Positions 56,370-64,000 of a stretch of 64,000 nt of DNA are shown here, one piece after another. Positions within the stretch are counted from its first letter, which is position 1. Each line of letters starts with the position of its first letter. Where the stretch lies: positions 1 to 64,000 of the forward strand of contig NZ_SELS01000013.1 in the NCBI RefSeq assembly GCF_004197395.1, read 5' to 3'. The notes under the pieces were generated by a model. The model searched no databases. It had not been told where the DNA came from and worked only from the letters and a program-made list of their open reading frames with translations. The DNA comes from Paraburkholderia sp. UYCP14C (GTDB lineage Bacteria > Pseudomonadota > Gammaproteobacteria > Burkholderiales > Burkholderiaceae). A program made the position numbers and the translations under genes.

Positions 56370-57497
56370 ATGGCGCTCGATCGCTATACCCTGCTCGGTC
56401 GTTCCGGCCTGCGCGTGAGCCCGATCTCACTCGGCACGATGACGTTCGGCACCGAATGGGGCTGGGGCGCCGACGAAGCAACGGCGCAGCGGCTCTTCGA
56501 TCTCTACGTCGACGCAGGCGGTAACTTCATTGACACGGCCGACCTTTACACGGAAGGCACGAGCGAGCAATGGGTCGGCCGGTTCGCAGCGGCGCGCGCG
56601 ATGCGCGAGCGGCTCGTGATCGCGACGAAGTACTCGTACAACGCGCAGCCCGGCAATCCGAATGCAGGCGGCAACCATCGGAAGAACCTGCTTCGGGCAC
56701 TCGAAGGCTCACTCAGGCGGCTCGGCACAGACTACATCGATCTCTATTACCTGCACACGTGGGACCGCATGACGCCCGCCGACGAAGTGATGCGCGCCAT
56801 GGACGACGCCGTGAGCGCTGGCAAGATCCGTTACGTCGGCCTCTCTGACGTGCCAGCGTGGTATGCGGGCCGGGCGCAGACGCTCGCGGACTGGCGCGGC
56901 TTCGAACCGGTTGCTGCAATGCAGTTGGAATACTAGATGATAGAACGCAACGCGGAACACGAGTTCGCCGACCTCGCCACAAACCTCGGCATGGGGCTCG
57001 TGGCGTGGAGCCCGCTTGGCATGGGCGTGCTGTCGGGCAAATACCGTCCGTCGCAAGACGCCCAGAATCAGGCCGCCGTAACGGGCAGTGGTCGCCTGCA
57101 GACGCTAGGTACTGCGCCGCCGCCCGGCTTCGACAAGCTATCTGCGCGCAACTTTTCGATCGTCGCTGAGCTGGAGGCAGTCGCGCACGCCGCGAATCGG
57201 CCGATGGCCCAGGTCGCCCTGAACTGGCTGTATCAGAAACGCGGGGTCGCGAGCATCGTCGTCGGCGCGACGAAGGCGGCGCAGCTCGAAGAGTCGCTCG
57301 GGGCACTCGACTTCGTGCTGGCGCCCGAGTTGATTGCCAGGCTCGACGCGGCCTCGGAGCCGCCCCACCCGTTCCCGTACTACATGTTCGCGGATGGTCA
57401 TCAGGCACGCATTCACGGACAGGTCGATGTCGCCGCTCAACCGCCGAACCATGCCGACTTTCAACGAGTGCCGGCGCCGCCGTCTACGGAGAAGTGA
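56370..57497 (+). pseudogene. Aldo/keto reductase gene interrupted by an in-frame amber codon
   Basis: Start ATG at 56370 with GAGGAG upstream. The product would be a 375-residue NADPH-dependent aldo/keto reductase (RSGLRVSPISLGTMTFGTEWGWG, FIDTADLYTEG, ATKYSYN, YLHTWDR, then MIERNAEHEFADLA, WSPLGMGVLSGKY, VSAIVVGATKAAQLEESL-like end). At 56934-56936 a TAG replaces the Ser expected in 'QLEYS.IERN', a single-base change from TCG. Everything else before and after is intact and in the same frame, so the inactivation looks recent, or readthrough occurs. Confidence 0.85.
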
Positions 57498-57690
57498 GCA
57501 GCACACTAACGCGACAGAAAGCTAAAAAGCGTGGGGTGGGGACCATTCGTTTCACGGGCGCCAACGTTGAGCTAGCGACGCAACATGAATGTCGAGACGA
57601 CGCTTAATGCGAATCCCGCATCTACGGTGATACCCGGTCGGCGGTGGGCGCTTGACTAGAGAAGGCATCCCTGAGGCCGGCACAGTATCT

Positions 57691-57873
57691 TTCCCCAGTC
57701 GGCTGTCAGCATCCCCACCTCTTTCGACCCGGCAACATGCCCGGATGACCCGTCGATGAGCGGGCAATGCCGGAGTCGACCCGACAGTCCACGGCACGCA
57801 TTCCTTGCGCCGTACCAAGGCAAGATTGATTTGCAAACGGACCAAAAACCTCGAGCCGTCCAGTTGCTGCTGG
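57691..57873 (+). pseudogene. Tyrosine recombinase (integrase) C-terminal remnant
   Basis: One frame reads SASPPLSTRQHARMTRR, a TGA where Trp is expected, then AGNAGVDPTVHGTHSLRRTKARLICKR; after a one-base slip it continues RAVQLLLG. This is the catalytic C-terminal region of phage-type integrases (the HSLRRTKA box holds an active-site His and Arg; RAVQLLLGH follows). The remaining GH...Y part is missing. The stop, the frameshift and the truncation show a dead relic beside the TIR/nSTAND module. Confidence 0.7.
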
Positions 57874-58143
57874 GCCCTGCTGTCGCGCTTATCTGCGCTT
57901 CTTCATCCTATGATGTAGAGAATGCGCTCCCACGCAAATGCAAAAACTTCCGGCACGACCGTCTTTCAGAATGGCATGTGGTCTTAACGGATCGCGCTCG
58001 ATCCGGGGTTCTGGGCGAGAACGGCGGATGACGGATGTTGCGTGCTGCCGATGAAGTGTTTCTGGCTGCCGTCCTGCCAGCCCCCCAGAACCTGGAGTCG
58101 ATCTAGCGTAAAGAGGGCGATCGATCACGATGGGGACACGACA

Positions 58144-59556
58144 ATGACGGTTCTAGCCGAATATGACCATGACGTGTTCATCAGTTACGCCCACCTGGAC
58201 GACAGAGGCGACCGGCCGTGGATCAGCGCGCTTGCTGAGAACCTGGCGCTTTACGCATCGTCGCGGCTGGGCCGTCCGCTTCGTGTCTGGAAGGATCACG
58301 AACTCGCGGGCAATGACCCGGTTACCCCCGCCATCATCGGCGCGATTCAACGATCGGCTACGTTGCTCGTCGTCATGTCGCGAGGCTATCTCCAATCCCA
58401 ATGGTGCAGCAAGGAGCGCAATGCGTTTCTCAGGGTCGCGGCCGACCGTATCGCCGAGCAACGCGTTTTTGTCGTGGACGCGTGGGAGACCGCCCGGAGT
58501 GAGATGCCGGACGAGTTTCGCGACCTCAAAGGTTTTCCGTTCTGGGTGCAGGATTCGGGCGCGGGCGGGTTCGCCCGCCCGCTAGGCCTCATCGACGTAC
58601 AGGAGCGCCGGTATCACGAGCGGCTCATCGATTTGAGCGGTCAACTGGTCAAGAAGCTGCAGGCCCTCGAGGTGGCCAATACAACCATCGAAACGGGCGC
58701 CGCCAATCTTTTCGATACGGTCTTCATCGCGCGTTCAACCGACGATCTCGAAGATCGTGAAGATGAACTGAACGGGTACCTGGGTCAGGCCGGTATCGAG
58801 CGCTTGCCGAAGAAGTGGTATCCGGACATGAGCGAATCCGCCTTCTGCGCCGCGATGAATGCCGATCTCCAGCGCGCATCCGTTTATGTTCAGCTGCTCG
58901 GGAAGGCGCACGGGCGCAAGCCAGAATTCGGTGGAGAGCGCCGGTATCCGGTACTGCAGAGCGATCTGGCGCACGCATGCGGAAAACCCGTCTTGCAATG
59001 GCGTGACCCTCGCGACGATCCCGCGGATGTGAGCGATGCCGTGCATCGTGCGTTGCTGGAGGATGCACGCTCCTGCAGCTTCGAAGACTTCAAAAGCGCG
59101 GTGGTCGAACTGACTCGACGCAAACCCGTAGAGCCGAAGACGAAGCCACCCGGCGTTACGGTATTCGTCAATGCGGACCGCGACGATCTCGAGGTCGCTC
59201 AACGGGTTGCCGAAGTCCTCGCGCAGAACGGCGTGGAGTGCTACTGGCCGCTCAGGGAAGGCAGTCCCGAAGAGGTGCGGAAGGACCTGGAAGAAAACCT
59301 CAAGGAGTGTGACGGCCTGATCCTCGTGTATGGCGCGACCGAACCATCGTGGGTACGCGATCAGCTTCGGCAGGGACGCAAGATACTGAGCCAGCGTGAG
59401 CGCGCGCTGGCCGCGATGGCCATCTATCTGGGACCGCCGGAACAGAAGAAAGAGATCGCGGTTGCACTGCCCAACCTGATTACCCTCGATGGTCGGACCG
59501 GCTTGAACGCAACCGCATTCGCGGCTTTCCTGCAACGCGTGACAGGCGGAGTCTGA
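58144..59556 (+). CDS. Triple TIR-like protein, partner of the nSTAND NTPase
   Basis: A 470-residue protein; the ATG at 58144 is preferred to an upstream frame because GGGGA precedes it and the TIR domain begins at once. TIR 1 (about 8-130: HDVFISYAHLDD, RVWKDHELAG, LLVVMSRGYLQSQWCSKER) has Glu91 at the NADase catalytic position. A second TIR-like domain (about 188-325: LFDTVFIARSTDDLED, SESAFCAAMNADLQRASVYVQLLG) and a third (about 338-465: VTVFVNADRDDLEVAQRVAEVL, CDGLILVYGATEPSWVRDQL) lack an obvious Glu in the same place and may be structural or sensing. It ends 2 bp before the NTPase gene. Confidence 0.85.
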   Translation: MTVLAEYDHDVFISYAHLDDRGDRPWISALAENLALYASSRLGRPLRVWKDHELAGNDPVTPAIIGAIQRSATLLVVMSRGYLQSQWCSKERNAFLRVAADRIAEQRVFVVDAWETARSEMPDEFRDLKGFPFWVQDSGAGGFARPLGLIDVQERRYHERLIDLSGQLVKKLQALEVANTTIETGAANLFDTVFIARSTDDLEDREDELNGYLGQAGIERLPKKWYPDMSESAFCAAMNADLQRASVYVQLLGKAHGRKPEFGGERRYPVLQSDLAHACGKPVLQWRDPRDDPADVSDAVHRALLEDARSCSFEDFKSAVVELTRRKPVEPKTKPPGVTVFVNADRDDLEVAQRVAEVLAQNGVECYWPLREGSPEEVRKDLEENLKECDGLILVYGATEPSWVRDQLRQGRKILSQRERALAAMAIYLGPPEQKKEIAVALPNLITLDGRTGLNATAFAAFLQRVTGGV

Positions 59557-59558
59557 TC

Positions 59559-62500
59559 ATGGCCACGGTCATCGAGTTCAGCAGCAGTCCGTATCCGGGC
59601 TTGCGTCCATTCCGCTACGACGAGTCTGATGTCTTCTTCGGGCGCGAAAAGCAGATCGACCTTCTGATCTCACGCCTTGCGGTCAATCGCTTTCTTGCGG
59701 TGATCGGTTCGTCGGGATGTGGCAAGTCGTCCCTCGTGAGAGCGGGATTGCTTCCTGCGCTCAACGCCGGATTCATGGCGCAAGTCGGATCGAAATGGCG
59801 AATTGTCGAACTGCGTCCCGGCGAGCGGCCGCTCAGGCAACTGACGCGCGCGGTATCGGCGGCCAACCTGTTCGGATCCGTGCGCGACGCGGAGGAATCC
59901 GCGGCATTTATTGAGGCCTGCTTGCGGCGAGGTCCGCTCGGCCTCGTCGAGGTCGTTCAGAGTGCCGATGCGATGCGTGATCAGGCGCTCCTCGTGCTAG
60001 TCGATCAGTTTGAGGAGACGTTTCGCTACAGCGAGTCGCGACCTTCCGATGAAGCCGAAGCGTTTGTCGCGCTCCTGCTCGCGAGTGCTGCACAGCGCGA
60101 GTGGCCGATCTATGTGGTGGTCACCATGCGGTCGGATTATCTCGGCGAATGTGCCGCGTTTCGGGGGCTGGCCGAAGCCGTCAGCGACAGCCAATATCTC
60201 ACTCCGCGGCTCACCCGCGACGAACTGGAACTCGCCATCGACGGACCCGCTCGCGTATTCGGCGGACAGATCGATCCGAAGCTCCTGAACCGGCTGCTCA
60301 ACGACTTCGGCACGGATGCCGACCAGTTGCCGCTACTTCAGCATGCGCTAGCCTGCATGTGGGACCGGAAGGCGCGCTCCGGTATCGAGGCTCCGCGTCT
60401 GACGGTCGATGATTGTGATGCGATTGGTGGTGTGCGCATGGCACTCTCCAATCACGCGGACGAAATCCTTGCGGAGTTGACGCCTGAGCAGCAGCGCATC
60501 ACGCAAGTCATGTTCCGGAGGCTTTCCGGCTCTGCGAGCGGACCCCGCGACGTGCGCGCGCCTGCGCGCGTGCACGAGATCGCGCAGATCGCCGACACCA
60601 GCACGGATGAGGTTATCGCGGTTGCGCAAGCATTTGCCCGTACCGACCGGTGTTTGCTGATTGCACCCGAAGGGGCGATCACTGCGGACAGCATGCTCGA
60701 TATCTGTCATGAAAGTCTGATCCGCCAATGGCTGAACCTGCGCGACTGGTCGGAAAAGGAAGCGCAATCTGCCGAGACGTATCGGCTGCTTGAACAGACC
60801 GGTCGACGGTGGCGCAGAGGAGAGGCCGCGCTCTGGAGCACGCCGGATCTCGAAATCGCGCTCGCGTGGGAAGCACGGGAAAGGCCTACGGCGACGTGGG
60901 CGCGCCGTTACGGGGGCGACTTTGATGAGGCAATGGCATTCCTGCGGGCAAGCGAGGCGAAGCAGCGGGCCGACATGGCGGCGAAAGAATCGGCACAGCG
61001 TGCGCAAATGCGCCGCTATCGGCGCTATCGGTGGATGGTGTACGGGCTCGTAACGTTGATTGTCGCAGCATCGGGGGGCATGGCGGTCTACCTGCACCAT
61101 TTGTACGACACGGCATGGGAGTACACGGCCTACTACAACACGATCGTCTCGCATTGGGGCATACCCGTGGGCTACGGGCGCCTGACTGATGCGCAGGTGC
61201 GACAACGCCCGTGGTCACTCAAAGTTGTCACACGTGGACGTTCCGGCAGGGTCCTGCGTATTGAGGCGGTCAACAGCTTCGGCGACTGCGAGCCGGACAA
61301 TGGCATCGCGCAACCTCTTGATCAAGAATCCAAAGATAATTTCCTGACCAATCAGAAGAGCCTACAGGAGTGCGAGTGGGTCTATGTGGTCGATGCCGAT
61401 GGCAAGAACCTGATATATGAAAAGGCCCTGAACCGTGACGGTAAGCTGGTCTGGGGGATGGCAATCCCACCGCAGATCGACAGGACACGTCAACAGGCCT
61501 ATTACGTCGGACCGGATGGCTCGCTCAAAGTGCAGAAGAATACCAGGTTGCATAGCGTCGAGTTTGACTACATCGCCGACAGGAGCAACAAGGAACGCGA
61601 CGGGATCGAAAGGAGCGAGCGGTATTTCACCTACGCGGGAGGTCTAAGACGTCCGGAACCCGGACCAGACAATGTCTATGGGGTCATCAAGGAGCACGAC
61701 GCGAACGGCCTTAAGCTCAGCATGACCATGCTCGGAAACGGAGCGGCAATCGTGAATGACGCCGACGGCGTCGCCATTGAAACGTACCAGCACGACGCGC
61801 TCGGTAACCCTGTGCAGATCGCATTCTTCGATCAGTCTGGCCGGCCTGTTCTCTCGAAGGACGGCTACCATCTGATGCGGATGACGTATGACGCAAACGG
61901 CAATGAGATCTCAAGACGTTACTTCGGTGTTGATGGAAGGCCGGTAAGGTGCAAGGGTGAAAACTACCACGAAGAAAGGAAACGATACGCACAGGGTGAG
62001 GCGGTGGAAATCTCCTACTTCGACGTGGACGGGAGCCCGGTCTACAATGCCGCTTTTCTGGTGCACGCGATGACCATGTCGTTCGACCGGAACCGGGTCG
62101 TGGAGATGCGGTTTTTCGATGTTCACGGCAAACCAGCTTCTGGCACCGGAGGGCAGCAGGGCGCGAGGATCAGCTACGACAAGAATGGCAACATTGCGTC
62201 ACTCGCGTACATCAATGCCGATGGATCCCCGGCTTACGACATGGTTGGCGTACATCGGAGGACGTGGGAATACAACGAGAGTGGCAAGCCGGTCCGCGAA
62301 ATGACATTTGATAATCAGGACACGCCAGCGCGCACGAAAGGTTCGACATTTGGTGAGGTCCCACTGAATTCTGATGCGTATGGACTGGCCTATGATTACG
62401 ACAACCGCGGAGAAATGACATCCGTGGTGTTCCTTGACCGGAAAGGTGCGGCGCTGGTGGGTGAGCACCGCTACACCAAAATCCGCGAGACTTACGATGA

Positions 62501-64000
62501 TCGCGATAATCTGACTGAAGTTGCCTATTTCGACATGCTCGATCGACCGGTTTTACTGAATCAGACCGGCTATGCGAAGATCGTGACGACCTATGACGAT
62601 CGCCGCAATCCGATCAAAAAAGAATTGTTCGACGAGCATGGTGAGCGGACCATCGGTAATGATGGATATGCCACGGTCGAGCACACGTATGACGATCGCA
62701 ACCGCATCACCGAATTGCGCTTCTTTGGCCCGGACAGCAAGCCAATATTGGTCGGCGGACGCTATGCAATCCAGCAAAGGCATTACGATGCCCGGGACAA
62801 CCTTGTCGAACAAGACCTCTTCGGCCCGAATCATCAACCGGTCGCTTCGGGGCAGGCGAGCTTCCGGCGCAAATACGACGACCGCGACAGGATCATCGAG
62901 GAAGCCTACTTCGACGCGAACGGCAAGCCATTTGCCGATAACGGGATTGTGCTAGCACGCGCCGCCTTCGATGCGAGCGGATTCAATGTTACGCGAGACT
63001 ACTTTGATGCAAACGGGCATCGCACCGCGGACAGTAGCGGATGCTGGGGCCATAGGCAAACGCTGGATGCCCGCCAAAATATTCTTGAGGAAATCTGTTT
63101 GGGCCAAGACATGAAGCCGACTCTGTCGGCTCAGGGTTTCGGCATCAAAACCAGAAAATACGACGTGCACGGGAATATAGTGGAAGACGCAGCCAGAGAC
63201 CCACAAGGGCACCTGGTGGTTATGCCCAAGGCCTATGCCGTCGCGCGCCAGTCTTTCGACCCGTTCGACAACCTCATCGGGCAGGACTTCTTCGACGCCA
63301 ATGGAAAGCTGATTCAGCAGTCCTTCGGCTATGCCATGATGCGTAAGAAGTATGACGGCGCGAATCTGACGGAAGAAGCGTATTACGGTGCGGATGGGAA
63401 GCTGACGCTCCTGGCAGACGGCTATGCAATGATCCGCTACGCGTACGACGAGCGCGACAACGAAGTAGAGCGGGCATACTTCGGGATAGACGCCAAGCCG
63501 TTGCTCCAGCCTACCGGCTTTGCTTCCCTACACAACAAATACGATCGCAGCAACAATCTGATTGAAGCCGCGTTCTATGATGCGAATGGCAATTTACTTG
63601 TGCAGTCCGATGGCTATGCCATCGTGCGTAATAAATTCGACAATCGCAACAACAAGATCGAATCGGTCTATGACGGCCCCGACGGGAAACCTGCCTTGAC
63701 TACCCGGGGCTACGCGGCTAGGCGCATGCAATATGATAAGCAGGACCAACTGACGGCCGTGACCTTTTTCGATCCAGCCGGTAAGCCGGTGTGTCTCGAT
63801 GCGACCTATGCCCGGTACTGCGAAATCGTATTTGCATACGATAAGCTCGGGCGAATGGATTCGACCCAGTACATGGACCTCGACGGACATGCGCAGATCA
63901 CGGGCGTCTTCAGCTTCGATGACAAGGGGAATACCACAGGTGTCCATTATCTGGGCAGGAATGGTGAAGTGGTCGAGTATCGGGAGACCGTGATGAAGGT
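59559..64000 (+). CDS. nSTAND1 NTPase with transmembrane segment and YD-like repeats (3' end outside window)
   Basis: At least 1,480 residues, open to the right edge; I read the whole frame without a stop. SSPYPGLRPFRYDESDVFFGRE is the nSTAND1 hallmark. Walker A is GSSGCGKSS (50-58), Walker B is LLVLVDQFEE (about 144-153), then VVVTMRSDYLGE and, near the end of the STAND module, CHESLIRQWLNLRDW. A single transmembrane helix lies at about 493-514. From about 715 to the end come near-continuous repeats of about 32 residues with the core YDDR.N...E.YFD..GKP. STAND NTPases oligomerise after ligand binding; the repeat array would be the sensor. GGAG within the TIR 3' end serves its start. Confidence 0.88.
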   Translation, partial: MATVIEFSSSPYPGLRPFRYDESDVFFGREKQIDLLISRLAVNRFLAVIGSSGCGKSSLVRAGLLPALNAGFMAQVGSKWRIVELRPGERPLRQLTRAVSAANLFGSVRDAEESAAFIEACLRRGPLGLVEVVQSADAMRDQALLVLVDQFEETFRYSESRPSDEAEAFVALLLASAAQREWPIYVVVTMRSDYLGECAAFRGLAEAVSDSQYLTPRLTRDELELAIDGPARVFGGQIDPKLLNRLLNDFGTDADQLPLLQHALACMWDRKARSGIEAPRLTVDDCDAIGGVRMALSNHADEILAELTPEQQRITQVMFRRLSGSASGPRDVRAPARVHEIAQIADTSTDEVIAVAQAFARTDRCLLIAPEGAITADSMLDICHESLIRQWLNLRDWSEKEAQSAETYRLLEQTGRRWRRGEAALWSTPDLEIALAWEARERPTATWARRYGGDFDEAMAFLRASEAKQRADMAAKESAQRAQMRRYRRYRWMVYGLVTLIVAASGGMAVYLHHLYDTAWEYTAYYNTIVSHWGIPVGYGRLTDAQVRQRPWSLKVVTRGRSGRVLRIEAVNSFGDCEPDNGIAQPLDQESKDNFLTNQKSLQECEWVYVVDADGKNLIYEKALNRDGKLVWGMAIPPQIDRTRQQAYYVGPDGSLKVQKNTRLHSVEFDYIADRSNKERDGIERSERYFTYAGGLRRPEPGPDNVYGVIKEHDANGLKLSMTMLGNGAAIVNDADGVAIETYQHDALGNPVQIAFFDQSGRPVLSKDGYHLMRMTYDANGNEISRRYFGVDGRPVRCKGENYHEERKRYAQGEAVEISYFDVDGSPVYNAAFLVHAMTMSFDRNRVVEMRFFDVHGKPASGTGGQQGARISYDKNGNIASLAYINADGSPAYDMVGVHRRTWEYNESGKPVREMTFDNQDTPARTKGSTFGEVPLNSDAYGLAYDYDNRGEMTSVVFLDRKGAALVGEHRYTKIRETYDDRDNLTEVAYFDMLDRPVLLNQTGYAKIVTTYDDRRNPIKKELFDEHGERTIGNDGYATVEHTYDDRNRITELRFFGPDSKPILVGGRYAIQQRHYDARDNLVEQDLFGPNHQPVASGQASFRRKYDDRDRIIEEAYFDANGKPFADNGIVLARAAFDASGFNVTRDYFDANGHRTADSSGCWGHRQTLDARQNILEEICLGQDMKPTLSAQGFGIKTRKYDVHGNIVEDAARDPQGHLVVMPKAYAVARQSFDPFDNLIGQDFFDANGKLIQQSFGYAMMRKKYDGANLTEEAYYGADGKLTLLADGYAMIRYAYDERDNEVERAYFGIDAKPLLQPTGFASLHNKYDRSNNLIEAAFYDANGNLLVQSDGYAIVRNKFDNRNNKIESVYDGPDGKPALTTRGYAARRMQYDKQDQLTAVTFFDPAGKPVCLDATYARYCEIVFAYDKLGRMDSTQYMDLDGHAQITGVFSFDDKGNTTGVHYLGRNGEVVEYRETVMK
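61700..64000 (+). repeat. Array of about 32-codon YD-like repeats
   Basis: About 22 units are visible in frame, each of the form 'GYA....YD.R.N..E..YFD..GKP.L...'. Three well-kept consecutive units start near 62569 (GYAKIVTTYDDRRNPI), 62665 (GYATVEHTYDDRNRIT) and 62761 (RYAIQQRHYDARDNLV), exactly 96 bp apart. Unit lengths vary by a few codons elsewhere. They diverge in DNA sequence, so the array is old rather than freshly expanded. Confidence 0.85.

Overview
The window is high-GC DNA with Burkholderiaceae character, most like Paraburkholderia, Caballeronia or Burkholderia. This is judged from protein style (AdhP, ChaB, PhaC, Hmp and LysR-type proteins), GC-rich third codon positions and frequent ATGA gene overlaps. 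No rRNA, tRNA or CRISPR array was seen. Gene density is high up to about 45 kb; after 51 kb non-coding stretches and gene relics become common.

Region A (1-27.5 kb) is a metabolic and stress island tied together by a repeated 14-bp palindrome of FNR/ANR type, TTGAY-N4-RTCAA. I count fourteen perfect copies, nearly all in intergenic DNA 60-190 bp ahead of a start codon, plus one near-match. The genes served include a SagB-like nitroreductase, two CBS-CBS-BON paralogues, phosphoenolpyruvate synthase (ppsA) with pfkB, a phasin-like protein with ChaB, a cation/proton antiporter, alcohol dehydrogenase adhP, a rhomboid protease, PHA synthase (phaC) with a phosphate acetyl/butyryltransferase, a PhoU-like protein coupled to a short PPDK-like enzyme, and a flavodoxin-fold quinone reductase. 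A kinase/response-regulator/kinase operon sits inside the island. The set looks like a low-oxygen programme that redirects pyruvate/PEP, storage polymer and redox flow, and recalls the low-oxygen-activated (lxa) locus of Burkholderia cenocepacia. Small relics (VIT1, MBL/beta-CASP, possibly BI-1) show gene loss inside the island.

Region B (27.6-44.6 kb) is ordinary accessory chromosome: EamA and LysE exporters, a PPC/DUF296 protein, a GH28 lipoprotein, a MAPEG protein, a phosphodiesterase/phosphatase, a deaminase-fold protein, a Tat-exported sulfatase divergent from a LysR regulator, a DUF427 protein, an outer-membrane barrel and flavohaemoglobin (hmp).

Region C (44.6-51.1 kb) is a tight five-gene minus-strand operon: calcineurin-like phosphoesterase, CHAT protease, a Rossmann/SLOG-like protein, an NDT-like protein fused to a TRAFs-binding (DUF4071) domain, and a TIR protein. 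This is the architecture of an NTP/NAD-linked immune or conflict system.

Region D (51-64 kb) holds an MscS-type channel, an unrecognised membrane protein, an aldo/keto reductase broken by an in-frame amber codon, a tyrosine-recombinase scar and then a second candidate immune module. That module is a triple-TIR protein followed 2 bp later by an nSTAND1 NTPase with one transmembrane segment and at least 750 residues of about 32-residue YD-like repeats, running off the right edge. Regions C and D are the best candidates for undescribed systems.
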